Below are positions 9,359 to 17,678 of a stretch of DNA of 41,194 nucleotides, piece by piece. The notes below the pieces were generated by a model. The model had not been told where the DNA came from. It searched no databases and saw nothing but the letters and a program-made list of their open reading frames with translations. Position 1 is the first letter of the stretch. Each line of letters begins with the position of its first letter. A program made the position numbers and the translations under genes. Source of the stretch: Modicisalibacter sp049808615 (lineage in GTDB: Bacteria > Pseudomonadota > Gammaproteobacteria > Pseudomonadales > Halomonadaceae); NCBI RefSeq assembly GCF_049808615.1, contig NZ_JBNCAN010000033.1:1-41194 (forward strand). The letters run 5' to 3'.

Positions 9359-9380
9359 TGCGCGCCGAATATGGCGCGCA
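9359..9380. repeat. Small perfect inverted repeat
   Basis: TGCGCGCC at 9359-9366 and GGCGCGCA at 9373-9380 are perfect complements with a 6-base loop. No T run follows directly, so on its own it is not a standard terminator. It lies next to the gcvT terminator in the DUF488/gcvT convergent gap. Confidence 0.5.
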
Positions 9381-9406
9381 TAAAAACCGCCTCAAAAGAG
9401 GCGGTT
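9381..9406 (-). terminator. Rho-independent terminator of agcS-gcvT
   Basis: AACCGCCTC (9385-9393), loop AAAA, GAGGCGGTT (9398-9406). Read on the minus strand, the stem is followed by TTTTTAT, and it lies about 30 bases after the gcvT stop. The plus-strand side lacks a T run, so it mainly serves gcvT. Confidence 0.85.
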
Positions 9407-9435
9407 GGCAAATCAAGATAACGGTATAATTTATA

Positions 9436-10548
9436 TCAACCGCGGTGGTAACCCGGCCTCACGAATGGCGTCTTGCTGATCGTCATGGGCAACCGCTTGC
9501 CACGCACCTCGGCATAGACCCCTTTGCCGATATCGGCATCATCGACATTGACATACCCCAGTGCTACGGGCTTGCCGACACTGGGACCGAAGCCTCCCGA
9601 AGTGACCACGCCAATATGACGATCGTCATCGCTATAGAGCTCGGCCCCCTCACGCACCGGTGCGCGCCCTTCGCCCAGCAGGCCAACGCGCTTGCGCCGA
9701 TGATCCTTGGCCTGGATCTGATGCAGGATCATATCCGCTCCGAGAAAGCCGGCTTCGCGCTCGCCGCCTCGACGCCGCGGTTTACCTACCGCCCAGATCA
9801 GCCCCGCCTCGACCGGTGTCGTGGATTGGTCGATATCGTGCCCATAGAGGCACAATCCCGCTTCCAGACGCAGGGAGTCCCGAGCACCAAGACCGATGGC
9901 CTCGACCTCGGGTTCCTGCAACAGCCGTCGCGCAATGGCGTCCGTCTGAGCAGCGGGGATCGAGATCTCGAAGCCATCCTCACCAGTATAGCCGCTGCGA
10001 CTGATCCAGACCTCGGTGCCTCCCATGTCGAAGACACCATGTTGCATGAACACCAGTTCACAGGCATCGGGACACAGGCGCGTCATGACGTTCGACGCCT
10101 GGGGTCCTTGCAGCGCCAGTAACCCCCGCTCGAGTTCCTCAACCTGATGATCGCTGCCAAGTCCGGTTCGCAGGTGAGCGATGTCCTGAGCCTTACAGGC
10201 GGCATTGACCACCAGGAAGAGATGATCCCCGGCGTTGGCGACCATCAGATCGTCGATGATACCGCCCTCGTCATTGGTGAAAAGCGCATAACGCTGCATG
10301 CCGACCGGCAAGCCAACGATGTCGGCACACACCAGGGTTTCCAGTGCCTTCGCCGGCGCGGGCCCACTGACGCTGACCTGACCCATGTGCGAAACATCGA
10401 ACAGGCCACAGGCGGCACGGGTATGCTCGTGCTCCTTCTTGACCCCCAGGGGATACTGAACCGGCATGCTGTAACCGGCAAATTCGACCATCTTGCCCCC
10501 CAGTTCGACATGCAGGTCGTATAACGGGGTCTTGTTGAGTTCGTCCAT
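9436..10548 (-). CDS. gcvT: Glycine cleavage system aminomethyltransferase (T protein)
   Basis: A 370-residue T protein. It takes the aminomethyl group from lipoyl-GcvH and transfers the methylene to tetrahydrofolate, releasing ammonia. The N-terminus (TPLYDLHVELGGKMVEFAGY, then MPVQYP), the folate-binding region (GLFDVSHMGQVSVSGPAP), WISRSGYTGEDGFEI, EAGLCLYGHDID and the C-terminal GVVTSGGFGPSVGKPVALGY are all in order, and the length is normal. GGAGGGA precedes the ATG. It is downstream of the symporter gene by 38 bases on the same strand, with a terminator after it, so agcS-gcvT is probably one transcript. The partner subunits GcvH and GcvP are divergent on the other side of the symporter. 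Confidence 0.96.
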   Translation of the reverse strand: MDELNKTPLYDLHVELGGKMVEFAGYSMPVQYPLGVKKEHEHTRAACGLFDVSHMGQVSVSGPAPAKALETLVCADIVGLPVGMQRYALFTNDEGGIIDDLMVANAGDHLFLVVNAACKAQDIAHLRTGLGSDHQVEELERGLLALQGPQASNVMTRLCPDACELVFMQHGVFDMGGTEVWISRSGYTGEDGFEISIPAAQTDAIARRLLQEPEVEAIGLGARDSLRLEAGLCLYGHDIDQSTTPVEAGLIWAVGKPRRRGGEREAGFLGADMILHQIQAKDHRRKRVGLLGEGRAPVREGAELYSDDDRHIGVVTSGGFGPSVGKPVALGYVNVDDADIGKGVYAEVRGKRLPMTISKTPFVRPGYHRG

Positions 10549-10586
10549 TGAGTCCCTCCACCAGTACGAATTATCGAATACGCCTG

Positions 10587-11966
10587 TTAGCGTTTCAGAT
10601 CCTCACCCGGCAATATCGTCTCACCGGCAAAATAGCGCTTGGTCAAGCTGAAAACCACCGGCGACAGCAGCGCCAGGGCGATCAGATTGGGAATCGCCAT
10701 CAAGGCGTTGAAGACACTGGCCATCAGCCAGACGAAATTGAGTGGTGCGATCGCCCCCAGCATGATCGCCAGAATGTAGACGACGCGGTAAACCTTGATC
10801 GAGCCCACCCCGAACAGAAATTCAAAGCATTTCTCGCCATAGAAGGCCCAACCCAGGATGGTCGTAAAGGCGAACACCGCCAGGGCAAAGGACACGATGT
10901 ACTGACCAACTCCCGGCAAGGACTCATTGAAAGCCATCGTGGTCAGCGCAGCCCCGGTTTCTCCCCCGGTCCAATGGGTCGAGGTGAGAATGGCAAGCGC
11001 CGTGATCGAACACACCACGATGGTATCGATGAAGGTGCCCAGCATGGCGACCAACCCCTGACGCACCGGGTCCTTGGTCTGTGCCGCGGCATGGGCGATG
11101 GGCGCACTGCCAAGCCCCGCCTCGTTGGAGAACACACCTCGCGCCACCCCGAACTGAATGGCCTTGGCCACTGCTGCACCGGCGAAACCGCCTGCGGCGG
11201 AGATCGGCGTGAAGGCATGGGTAAAGATCATGCCGAAAGCGGCACCGATCTGTTCGGCGTTGATAATCAAGACCACAATGCCGGCGGTGATGTAGGCAAT
11301 CGCCATGATGGGAACCAGCTTGCCCGCCACCTTGGCGATACGCCGAATCCCCCCCAGGATCACCGCGCCCGCCAGCACCATGATCACCAGCCCGGTTATC
11401 CAGTAGGGCAGTCCCAAGGACTGATTGAGCCCGTCGGCCACTGAATTGGACTGCACGGTGTTGCCGATGCCAAAGGAAGCCACCGCGCCGAAGAAGGCAA
11501 AGGCACCGCCCATCCAGGCCCACTTCTTGCCCAGACCATTGCGGATGTAATACATCGGACCACCGACGTGATCGCCGGCCTGATTGACTTCACGGTAACG
11601 CACCGCCAGCACTGCCTCGGAGAACTTGGTCGCCATCCCCACCAGCGCGGTAATCCACATCCAGAAGACGGCGCCCGGCCCCCCCAAGAAGATGGCAGTA
11701 GCCACGCCTGCGATATTACCGGTGCCGATGGTCGCCGACAGCGATGTCATCAGGGCATTGAAGGGCGACACCTCCCCTTCACCTTCTTCCCCCTTTTGGG
11801 TAACCCGCCCTTTCCATAGCAGGCTGAACCCCATGCCGAGCTTGCGAATCGGCAACAATTTCAAGCCCAGCTGAAGGTAGAGCCCGACCCCCAGCAACAG
11901 GACCAGCATCAACGGCCCCCATACCACGTTTTCGACCGCTGTAAAAATTCCTGTCAAGGTTTCCAT
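10587..11966 (-). CDS. Sodium:alanine/glycine symporter (AGCS family)
   Basis: A 459-residue membrane protein with about ten or eleven hydrophobic segments. The family signature is present: SATIGTGNIAGVATAIFLGG followed by AVFWMWITALVGMATKFSE. AGCS carriers import alanine or glycine with Na+. The start METLTGIFTAVENVVWG at 11966 has TGGAGAAA upstream; a longer frame to 12038 adds 24 arginine-rich residues that do not fit the family. Because it sits directly upstream of gcvT, and gcvH-gcvP diverge from the same control region, glycine is the likely substrate here. That is inference from context. Confidence 0.93.
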   Translation of the reverse strand: METLTGIFTAVENVVWGPLMLVLLLGVGLYLQLGLKLLPIRKLGMGFSLLWKGRVTQKGEEGEGEVSPFNALMTSLSATIGTGNIAGVATAIFLGGPGAVFWMWITALVGMATKFSEAVLAVRYREVNQAGDHVGGPMYYIRNGLGKKWAWMGGAFAFFGAVASFGIGNTVQSNSVADGLNQSLGLPYWITGLVIMVLAGAVILGGIRRIAKVAGKLVPIMAIAYITAGIVVLIINAEQIGAAFGMIFTHAFTPISAAGGFAGAAVAKAIQFGVARGVFSNEAGLGSAPIAHAAAQTKDPVRQGLVAMLGTFIDTIVVCSITALAILTSTHWTGGETGAALTTMAFNESLPGVGQYIVSFALAVFAFTTILGWAFYGEKCFEFLFGVGSIKVYRVVYILAIMLGAIAPLNFVWLMASVFNALMAIPNLIALALLSPVVFSLTKRYFAGETILPGEDLKR

Positions 11967-12505
11967 AGAGTATTTCTCCAGACATATTCTTGTTATGCAC
12001 CGTCCTCGAACAGCTACAAGCCGGAGGCGCTGCAGCAATGACGATGCTCGAACCCGCTTACCTTAGCGGATACCACTAGCCTTCCACCAGTTCGGTATAG
12101 GAAAATATACACTCCGATAAAAAAAGAGTGTCGCGAAATGCATGGCAGCCGATCAAGCATCTCGCGCCTTGTCTCGCGAATGACCAAACATGAAACATGT
12201 TTCCAATAAGAAACATGCTATCGCTGCAGCCTCCCTGGCCAACGCAGTGGCGTTGTGTGGTTTCAAGTGATGCCGGAGTCGATAGCGCCCCCGGTTGAGC
12301 GCGCTGCAGACACGGGATACCTTCACTAGTCATGTCCCGGCTGGACGAATGACATGAACTCGGCCACTCTTACTTCGGGGGTCAGGGTCCGTGCGACAAA
12401 CTGAGCACAGCAAATGTAGGATTGTAAGCAGGCAGGGGCTCGTCAATCCGGTGTAATAACGGTACGATTCCCCAGTATAGAAAACCTTTTCTTATAGGAA
12501 AAAAT
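11967..12505. other. Divergent control region of agcS-gcvT and gcvH
   Basis: A 539-base region with no convincing gene. It must hold the promoters for both sides. I looked for the conserved parts of a glycine riboswitch on both strands and did not find them. A cluster of AAACATG repeats at 12186-12217 is the best operator candidate. Before gcvH, AGGA at 12497-12500 forms a ribosome-binding site, and TATAGA at 12476-12481 could be a -10 element. Confidence 0.55.
12186..12217. promoter_or_regulatory. AAACATG repeat cluster, candidate operator
   Basis: AAACATG occurs at 12186-12192, 12193-12199 and 12211-12217. The second copy is part of a perfect 12-bp palindrome GAAACATGTTTC (12192-12203), and the third is again preceded by G. 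Such spaced direct and inverted half-sites in a divergent promoter region usually mark regulator binding. I cannot name the regulator. Confidence 0.4.
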
Positions 12506-12901
12506 ATGAGTTCCATTCCCGCGAACCTGCGCTACACAGAAAGCCACGAATGGGTCCAGGACAATGGCGACGGCACCGTCACCATCGGCATTACCGATCA
12601 TGCCCAGCAGGCACTGGGCGATGTGGTGTTCGTCGAACTTCCGGAAGTGGGCCGCGCACTCGACCACGGTGATGAATTTGGCGTCATCGAATCGGTCAAG
12701 GCCGCGTCGGATCTTTATGCGCCGCTAGCCGGCGAAGTGGTCGAGATCAATGAGAGTCTCGAGGACGCACCGGAAACCATCAACGAAGCGCCTTACGAAG
12801 GCGGCTGGATCGTCAAGCTCAAGCTCACCGATGGTGATGCACTGGATGATCTACTTGACGCCGATGCCTACACGCGGCACGCCGAGGCTGAAGAAGACTG
12901 A
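12506..12901 (+). CDS. gcvH: Glycine cleavage system H protein
   Basis: A 131-residue lipoyl carrier that shuttles the aminomethyl group between GcvP, GcvT and the L protein. LRYTESHEWV at the N-terminus and the lipoyl site ESVKAASD with Lys65 are canonical, followed by GEVVEINESLEDAPETINE and EGGWIVKLK. AGGAAAAAAT before the ATG gives a good ribosome-binding site. It is separated from gcvP by 307 bases containing a hairpin and a mobile element, which is unusual for two genes normally close together. An acidic tail (AEAEED) fits a halophile. Confidence 0.96.
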   Translation: MSSIPANLRYTESHEWVQDNGDGTVTIGITDHAQQALGDVVFVELPEVGRALDHGDEFGVIESVKAASDLYAPLAGEVVEINESLEDAPETINEAPYEGGWIVKLKLTDGDALDDLLDADAYTRHAEAEED

Positions 12902-12909
12902 TCTACCCG

Positions 12910-12929
12910 ACGGGGCGACCCAGCCCCGT
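12910..12929 (+). terminator. Hairpin just after gcvH, weak terminator candidate
   Basis: ACGGGGC (12910-12916) pairs with GCCCCGT (12923-12929) across a 6-base loop, 8 bases after the gcvH stop. Only TTCC follows, so termination would be weak. It may instead protect the gcvH message. Confidence 0.35.
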
Positions 12930-12970
12930 TCCACTAGGGTAATCGCACTGCGTATTTTTACTCGACCTGA

Positions 12971-13178
12971 GAGGGTATTTACAAAATAGGCGAACGAAGG
13001 CAAGGGCGAAGCCCGCTCCAGGCAGGCTAACGCATTTCCTACATCCATGTAGGTCACAGAGCGAAATTAAACGAAAAAGCGCAGTTCACGTGGAGTAAAT
13101 GAGCATTTTGCCCGGGCTGGCGCACCAGGATAATTTCAACACTGTATTGCCAAGTGCAGGCATTTTGTAAACACCCTC
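12971..13178. mobile_element. 208-bp MITE (IS5-type ends) with TGA target duplication
   Basis: The left end GAGGGTATTTACAAAAT (12971-12987) and right end ATTTTGTAAACACCCTC (13162-13178) are inverted repeats matching at 16 of 17 positions. The trinucleotide TGA directly flanks both sides (12968-12970 and 13179-13181). No credible frame lies inside; there is an internal palindrome CCTACATCCATGTAGG at 13038-13053. Short non-coding DNA with terminal repeats and a target duplication is a miniature inverted-repeat element. A 3-bp TNA duplication and GAGGGTGTTTA-type ends fit elements mobilised by IS5-family transposases, which is inference. Confidence 0.8.
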
Positions 13179-13208
13179 TGACCGACCCGCCAACTAAATA
13201 GGTGTTCC

Positions 13209-16103
13209 ATGGCCAAAGATCCACGCCGGCTCGCCGAGCTTGCAAGCCACGATGCTTTCGTTCACCGCCATAATGGACCGGATAGCGACGATGTCGCCCG
13301 GATGCTTGAAATACTCGACATCGATACCCCTCAAGCCCTGATCGACAAGACCGTTCCGGCCGGCATACGCCTGAATCGCGAGCTCAACCTGGACACCCCG
13401 CGGGGCGAAGCCGAGTCCCTCGACTATCTCAAGCGCCTGGCGCGTCAGAACAAGGTGTTCAAGACCTATATCGGTCAGGGGTATTACGGTACCCACACCC
13501 CGGCTGTGATTGCACGTAACGTGCTCGAAAATCCGGGCTGGTATACCGCCTATACGCCCTATCAGCCGGAAATTTCCCAAGGACGTCTCGAGGGACTGCT
13601 CAATTTTCAGCAGATGGTCATGGATCTGACCGGGATGGATCTGGCCAACGCCTCGCTGCTCGACGAAGCGACTGCTGCCGCCGAGGCCATGGCGCTTTGT
13701 CGACGCGCCAACAAGAAGACCAAATCGAATCGGTTCTTCGTCGCCGATGACGTGTTGCCTCAGACCATCGATGTCCTGCGTACCCGGGCCGACTATTTCG
13801 GTTTCGAGCTGGTCATCGATAGCGCCGAGAATGTCGCAGAACACGAGACCTTCGGTGCACTGTTCCAGTATCCCGGCGAAACCGGGCGCGTACACGATCT
13901 GGCCCCCCTGATCGAGAAGGCTCATCGTCAAGGTGCAATGGCCTGTGTGGCTGCGGATCTGATGAGCTTGGCCCTGCTCAAGGAGCCGGGCACACTAGGG
14001 GCCGATATCGTGCTGGGCAACTCCCAGCGTTTCGGTGTGCCGATGGGGTATGGCGGCCCTCACGCCGCCTTCTTCGCCACGTCGGACAAGCACAAGCGCT
14101 CCATCCCCGGTCGCATCATCGGTGTCTCGAAGGACAGCCGTGGCCAGCTCGCCCTGCGCATGGCCATGCAGACCCGGGAGCAGCATATTCGCCGCGAGAA
14201 GGCCACCTCCAACATCTGCACCGCCCAGGCGCTGCTGGCCAACATGGCCGGCTTCTACGCGGTCTATCATGGTGCCGAGGGTCTGCGCACCATTGCCACG
14301 CGCATCCATCGCCTGACCACGATTCTCGCTGAGGGGCTCACACGCAAGGGGTTGGAACTCGCTCACGACAGCTGGTTCGACACCCTGACCCTGGTCGGTG
14401 CCGATGCCGGCAAGATCCACGGTCGTGCCCTGACCCACGAAATCAACTTGCGCATGCACAAGGATGGTCGCATCGGCATCAGCCTGGACGAGACCACCAC
14501 GGCGGCGGATGTCGCCATGCTCTTCGATGTGCTGCTCGACGAAGAACACGATCTCTCGGTCAGCGCGCTCGACGACGAGATCGTGGCGGCGGGCACCACC
14601 GGCATCCCGAATCACTATTTTCGTGAAAGCGACTACCTGACGCATCCGACCTTCAAGCGCTATCGCAGCGAGACCGAGATGCTGCGCTACCTCAAGCGTC
14701 TTGAAAATCGCGACCTGTCTCTGACTCATGCCATGATACCGCTGGGTTCTTGCACCATGAAGCTCAACGCCACTAGCGAGATGGTCCCCATCACCTGGCC
14801 CGAATTCGCCAACATCCACCCTTTCGTGCCGGCGGAGCAGGCGGTGGGTTACAAGCAGATGATCGATGAGCTATCGGCATTTCTGGTCGAGATCACCGGC
14901 TATGATCATATTTCCATGCAGCCCAATTCCGGTGCTCAGGGCGAATACGCCGGCCTGTTGGCCATTCGGCGCTATCAAGCTGACCAAGGGCAAGGCCACC
15001 GCAACATCTGCCTGATTCCAAGCTCCGCTCACGGTACCAATCCAGCCTCCGCCGCCATGGCCCAAATGAAGGTGGTCGTGGTCGAATGCGACAAGGACGG
15101 CAACATCGATCTTGAAGATCTTCGCAGCAAGGCGGAGCAATACAGCGACACCCTGTCCGCCACCATGATCACCTATCCCTCGACCCATGGCGTGTTCGAG
15201 GAAGACGTGCGCGAGGTTTGCGATATCGTGCACAAACATGGCGGCCAGGTGTACATCGACGGCGCCAACATGAATGCCCAGGTCGGGCTGTGCCGTCCCG
15301 GTGATTTCGGCGGCGACGTTTCACATCTCAACCTGCACAAGACCTTCTGCATTCCCCATGGAGGTGGCGGACCGGGCATGGGGCCGATCGGCGTCAAGGC
15401 GCATCTTGCCCCCTTCGTCTCCAATCATGTGGTGACACCGATTGCCGGAGTCCGGGAAGAGTGTGGCGCGGTGGCGGCAACGGCTTTCGGCAGCGCCTCG
15501 ATCCTGCCGATCTCCTGGGCCTATATCAAGATGATGGGTGCCCGCGGGCTCCGCGAAGCCACCGAGCTTGCCATCATCAATGCCAATTACATCGCCAGAC
15601 GCCTCGAAGAGCACTATCCGGTGCTGTATCAGGGCATCAATGGCACCGTGGCTCACGAGTGCATCATCGATATTCGCCCGCTCAAGCAGGCCTCGGGGAT
15701 CAGCGAGGAAGACATCGCCAAGCGCCTGATGGATTATGGCTTCCATGCCCCGACCATGTCCTTCCCGGTACCGGGCACTCTGATGATCGAGCCTACCGAG
15801 TCGGAATCGCGTTATGAGATCGATCGTTTCTGCGATGCCATGATCGCCATCCGCAAGGAGATCAAACGCGTCGAGAAAGGTGAATGGCCGGCGGAGGACA
15901 ATCCTCTGGTGAACGCGCCGCACACCATGGCCGACCTCATGGATGAAAGCTGGGAGCGACCCTACTCACGCAAACTGGGCGCCTTCCCCTCTGAGCACGT
16001 TCAAGCGGCCAAGTATTGGCCGGCGGTCAATCGAGTCGATAATGTCCATGGCGACCGGCAGTTGATCTGTTCGTGCCCGAGCATCGACAACTACCGCGAC
16101 TGA
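13209..16103 (+). CDS. gcvP: Glycine dehydrogenase (decarboxylating), P protein
   Basis: A 964-residue single-chain P protein of the gammaproteobacterial type, which decarboxylates glycine with pyridoxal phosphate and passes the aminomethyl group to GcvH. The N-terminal half starts with FVHRHNGPDSDDVARML and includes GQGYYGTHTP; the C-terminal half has SAHGTNPASAAMAQMKVV, then the PLP lysine in NLHKTFCIPHGGGGPG (Lys711). Full length. The ATG at 13209 has TAGGTG upstream and lies only 30 bases after the mobile element, so any independent promoter would probably be inside or near it. A terminator follows. Confidence 0.97.
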   Translation: MAKDPRRLAELASHDAFVHRHNGPDSDDVARMLEILDIDTPQALIDKTVPAGIRLNRELNLDTPRGEAESLDYLKRLARQNKVFKTYIGQGYYGTHTPAVIARNVLENPGWYTAYTPYQPEISQGRLEGLLNFQQMVMDLTGMDLANASLLDEATAAAEAMALCRRANKKTKSNRFFVADDVLPQTIDVLRTRADYFGFELVIDSAENVAEHETFGALFQYPGETGRVHDLAPLIEKAHRQGAMACVAADLMSLALLKEPGTLGADIVLGNSQRFGVPMGYGGPHAAFFATSDKHKRSIPGRIIGVSKDSRGQLALRMAMQTREQHIRREKATSNICTAQALLANMAGFYAVYHGAEGLRTIATRIHRLTTILAEGLTRKGLELAHDSWFDTLTLVGADAGKIHGRALTHEINLRMHKDGRIGISLDETTTAADVAMLFDVLLDEEHDLSVSALDDEIVAAGTTGIPNHYFRESDYLTHPTFKRYRSETEMLRYLKRLENRDLSLTHAMIPLGSCTMKLNATSEMVPITWPEFANIHPFVPAEQAVGYKQMIDELSAFLVEITGYDHISMQPNSGAQGEYAGLLAIRRYQADQGQGHRNICLIPSSAHGTNPASAAMAQMKVVVVECDKDGNIDLEDLRSKAEQYSDTLSATMITYPSTHGVFEEDVREVCDIVHKHGGQVYIDGANMNAQVGLCRPGDFGGDVSHLNLHKTFCIPHGGGGPGMGPIGVKAHLAPFVSNHVVTPIAGVREECGAVAATAFGSASILPISWAYIKMMGARGLREATELAIINANYIARRLEEHYPVLYQGINGTVAHECIIDIRPLKQASGISEEDIAKRLMDYGFHAPTMSFPVPGTLMIEPTESESRYEIDRFCDAMIAIRKEIKRVEKGEWPAEDNPLVNAPHTMADLMDESWERPYSRKLGAFPSEHVQAAKYWPAVNRVDNVHGDRQLICSCPSIDNYRD

Positions 16104-16131
16104 GACCTGATCCCATCAGCGCCTGCCATTG

Positions 16132-16162
16132 ACCCCCTGCAGCCTCGGCCCAGGGGGTTTTG
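16132..16162 (+). terminator. Terminator after gcvP
   Basis: ACCCCCTG (16132-16139) pairs with CAGGGGGT (16151-16158), followed by TTTTGG. It lies about 30 bases after the gcvP stop. The loop is 11 bases. A second CAGGGGGTTT copy at 16166-16175 could offer an alternative pairing. Confidence 0.7.
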
Positions 16163-16202
16163 GTTCAGGGGGTTTGGCACTGCAAGCGATCGGACGTAGC
16201 GC

Positions 16203-17120
16203 TCAACTATCAAAACATGGCTCTTCGGAAAACGCATACAGCGTGTTGCGACGCTGCTGGCGGAAATCGTCGAGTAGCTGGGCATAGCGCTTGGGAGGAT
16301 CGGTATCGATCAGCGTGATCACATGCAGTGTTTCATAGACCGGATTGGTCATTACCAACTCCTTGACCTGACGCTGCCAAGGGGATGTTTCAAGCACCAG
16401 CCGGGACACCACCGTGAATCCCAAGCCTCTTGCCACCGCATCCAGCACCATGCTCACTTCATTGGTGAAGCCCTGCTTGGGCACATGGTTCATTGAACGA
16501 AATTCATCGCCGAAATTGGCACGCAATAGCTGACTCGCATTATCGCTGGCGCCGGAATAATCGATAAAGCCCAGTGCCGCCAGTTCACTCAGGGTCGATC
16601 CGGTAAAATCCGCCGGTGTGAGCAGACACAAGGGCTCCTGATACCAAGGCGTATAGGCCAATTCCGGATGCTTGGTTACCTCAGCGGCGATCCCCAGATC
16701 GTAACGACCATCCAACACGCCCTGAACGATGTCGCGATTGAAGGCAAAGTGATAGCTGACCGTCAGGCCAGGATTCGTTTGCTGATACCCCAGTAGAAAC
16801 GGGTAGAACATCAACCCCACACTCGTCGGTGAGGCGACCCGGCAGTCACCGGAGTCGAGGGAATCATTGTCCAGCGAATGACGGAAATACTCGTGCTCGA
16901 CGAACAGCTTGATCGCGTAATCGTAAGCCCGCCGACCCGCCTCGGTGAGGGTAAAGCGACGACCGTGACGGTTGAGCAGTGGCTTGCCGAGATAGTCTTC
17001 CAGTTTGCGGATATGCTGGCTAACTCCCGGCTGAGTCATTTCCAGACGCTGCGCGGTAACGGTAAAGCTACCGGTTTCCACCAGCGTAATGAAGGTGCGG
17101 AAATACTGGGCATTGAACAT
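16203..17120 (-). CDS. LysR-family transcriptional regulator
   Basis: A 305-residue LysR-type regulator. The winged helix-turn-helix is at about 1-65 (MFNAQYFRTFITLVETGSFT, then TAQRLEMTQPGVSQHIRKLED) and the ligand-binding domain follows (DLGIAAEVTKHPELAYTPWYQEP). The start at 17120 is preceded by GGAGGT nine bases away; a longer frame to 17309 is not supported. The gene is divergent from yfcL across 247 bases, but yfcL is not an obvious target. Ligand and regulon cannot be inferred. The protein ends close to the gcvP terminator and converges with gcvP. Confidence 0.9.
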   Translation of the reverse strand: MFNAQYFRTFITLVETGSFTVTAQRLEMTQPGVSQHIRKLEDYLGKPLLNRHGRRFTLTEAGRRAYDYAIKLFVEHEYFRHSLDNDSLDSGDCRVASPTSVGLMFYPFLLGYQQTNPGLTVSYHFAFNRDIVQGVLDGRYDLGIAAEVTKHPELAYTPWYQEPLCLLTPADFTGSTLSELAALGFIDYSGASDNASQLLRANFGDEFRSMNHVPKQGFTNEVSMVLDAVARGLGFTVVSRLVLETSPWQRQVKELVMTNPVYETLHVITLIDTDPPKRYAQLLDDFRQQRRNTLYAFSEEPCFDS

Positions 17121-17367
17121 GGCAGAACACCTCCATTCGAGACTGATTCGATCGCTGAGCCTGGCCCGCTTTCGGGGTGATTGCAGCGGATAACCGATAT
17201 AGCATCGAGTCAGTCGTTTTCTCAGCGAACCGCCCTGCCGGATAAAGCTTATCAAACAATTCGTCGTGGCGCAGCGCTGCGAGCCGCCCGCGGGCATGTT
17301 AGCATTCACTGCGTGCAGCCTTTATTCAATAGACATCCAACCTACCGTCAAAAGAGCCGCAATTATC

Positions 17368-17658
17368 ATGTCAGATCCCTTCGCCGATCGTGCGCAGGCA
17401 CTTCATCGCACATTGCTTGTCATGGAAAACGATGCCGCGGAAGATGATCTTTTCGCCGTCGGCTACATGATTCCGCAGATTGGCCTGGTGCTGGAAATGG
17501 CCGATTACGACGCGAACGCCGTCGACGCCGAAGACTTCGATGTCACCTATTGGCAGTGGCTCGAATCGACATTCGCGGAAGATGGCATGAGCGAATACGA
17601 TCGTACCCGCATCGCCCAACTATGGGCACAGGCGCGCGCCAGCACCCGTGCTGCCTGA
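17368..17658 (+). CDS. yfcL: YfcL family protein
   Basis: A 96-residue protein. The core EDDLFAVGYMIPQIGLVLEM aligns with E. coli YfcL ([20 protein letters not shown]), and the C-terminus YDRTRIAQLWAQA matches the end of that protein. The function is not known to me. The start MSDPFADRAQ is chosen over an earlier frame opening at 17266 that adds 34 non-conserved residues. The stop lies 20 bases before the chosen ppnN start; an alternative ppnN ATG at 17658 would overlap this stop (TGATG), so translation of the pair may be coupled. Confidence 0.8.
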   Translation: MSDPFADRAQALHRTLLVMENDAAEDDLFAVGYMIPQIGLVLEMADYDANAVDAEDFDVTYWQWLESTFAEDGMSEYDRTRIAQLWAQARASTRAA

Positions 17659-17678
17659 TGCTCCTCATGGACACCAAG

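Noticed and set aside
9359..9380. TGCGCGCC/GGCGCGCA hairpin as a terminator for the DUF488 gene
   Set aside because: No T run follows on the plus strand, so I list it only as an inverted repeat.
10548..11444. 298-codon plus-strand frame opposite the symporter gene
   Set aside because: Antisense shadow of agcS; the protein is rich in H, Q, R, G and D without any domain pattern.
12076..12333. 85-codon minus-strand frame in the gcv divergent region
   Set aside because: No recognisable motif, no ribosome-binding site, and it spans the AAACATG repeats; more likely chance.
11967..13208. Glycine riboswitch
   Set aside because: I looked for the conserved aptamer core (of the type CCGAAGG...GCAA) and paired stems upstream of agcS, gcvH and gcvP on both strands and saw none. 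A covariance-model search would settle it.
13054..13245. 63-codon minus-strand frame between gcvH and gcvP
   Set aside because: It crosses the MITE end and the gcvP start and has no coding character.
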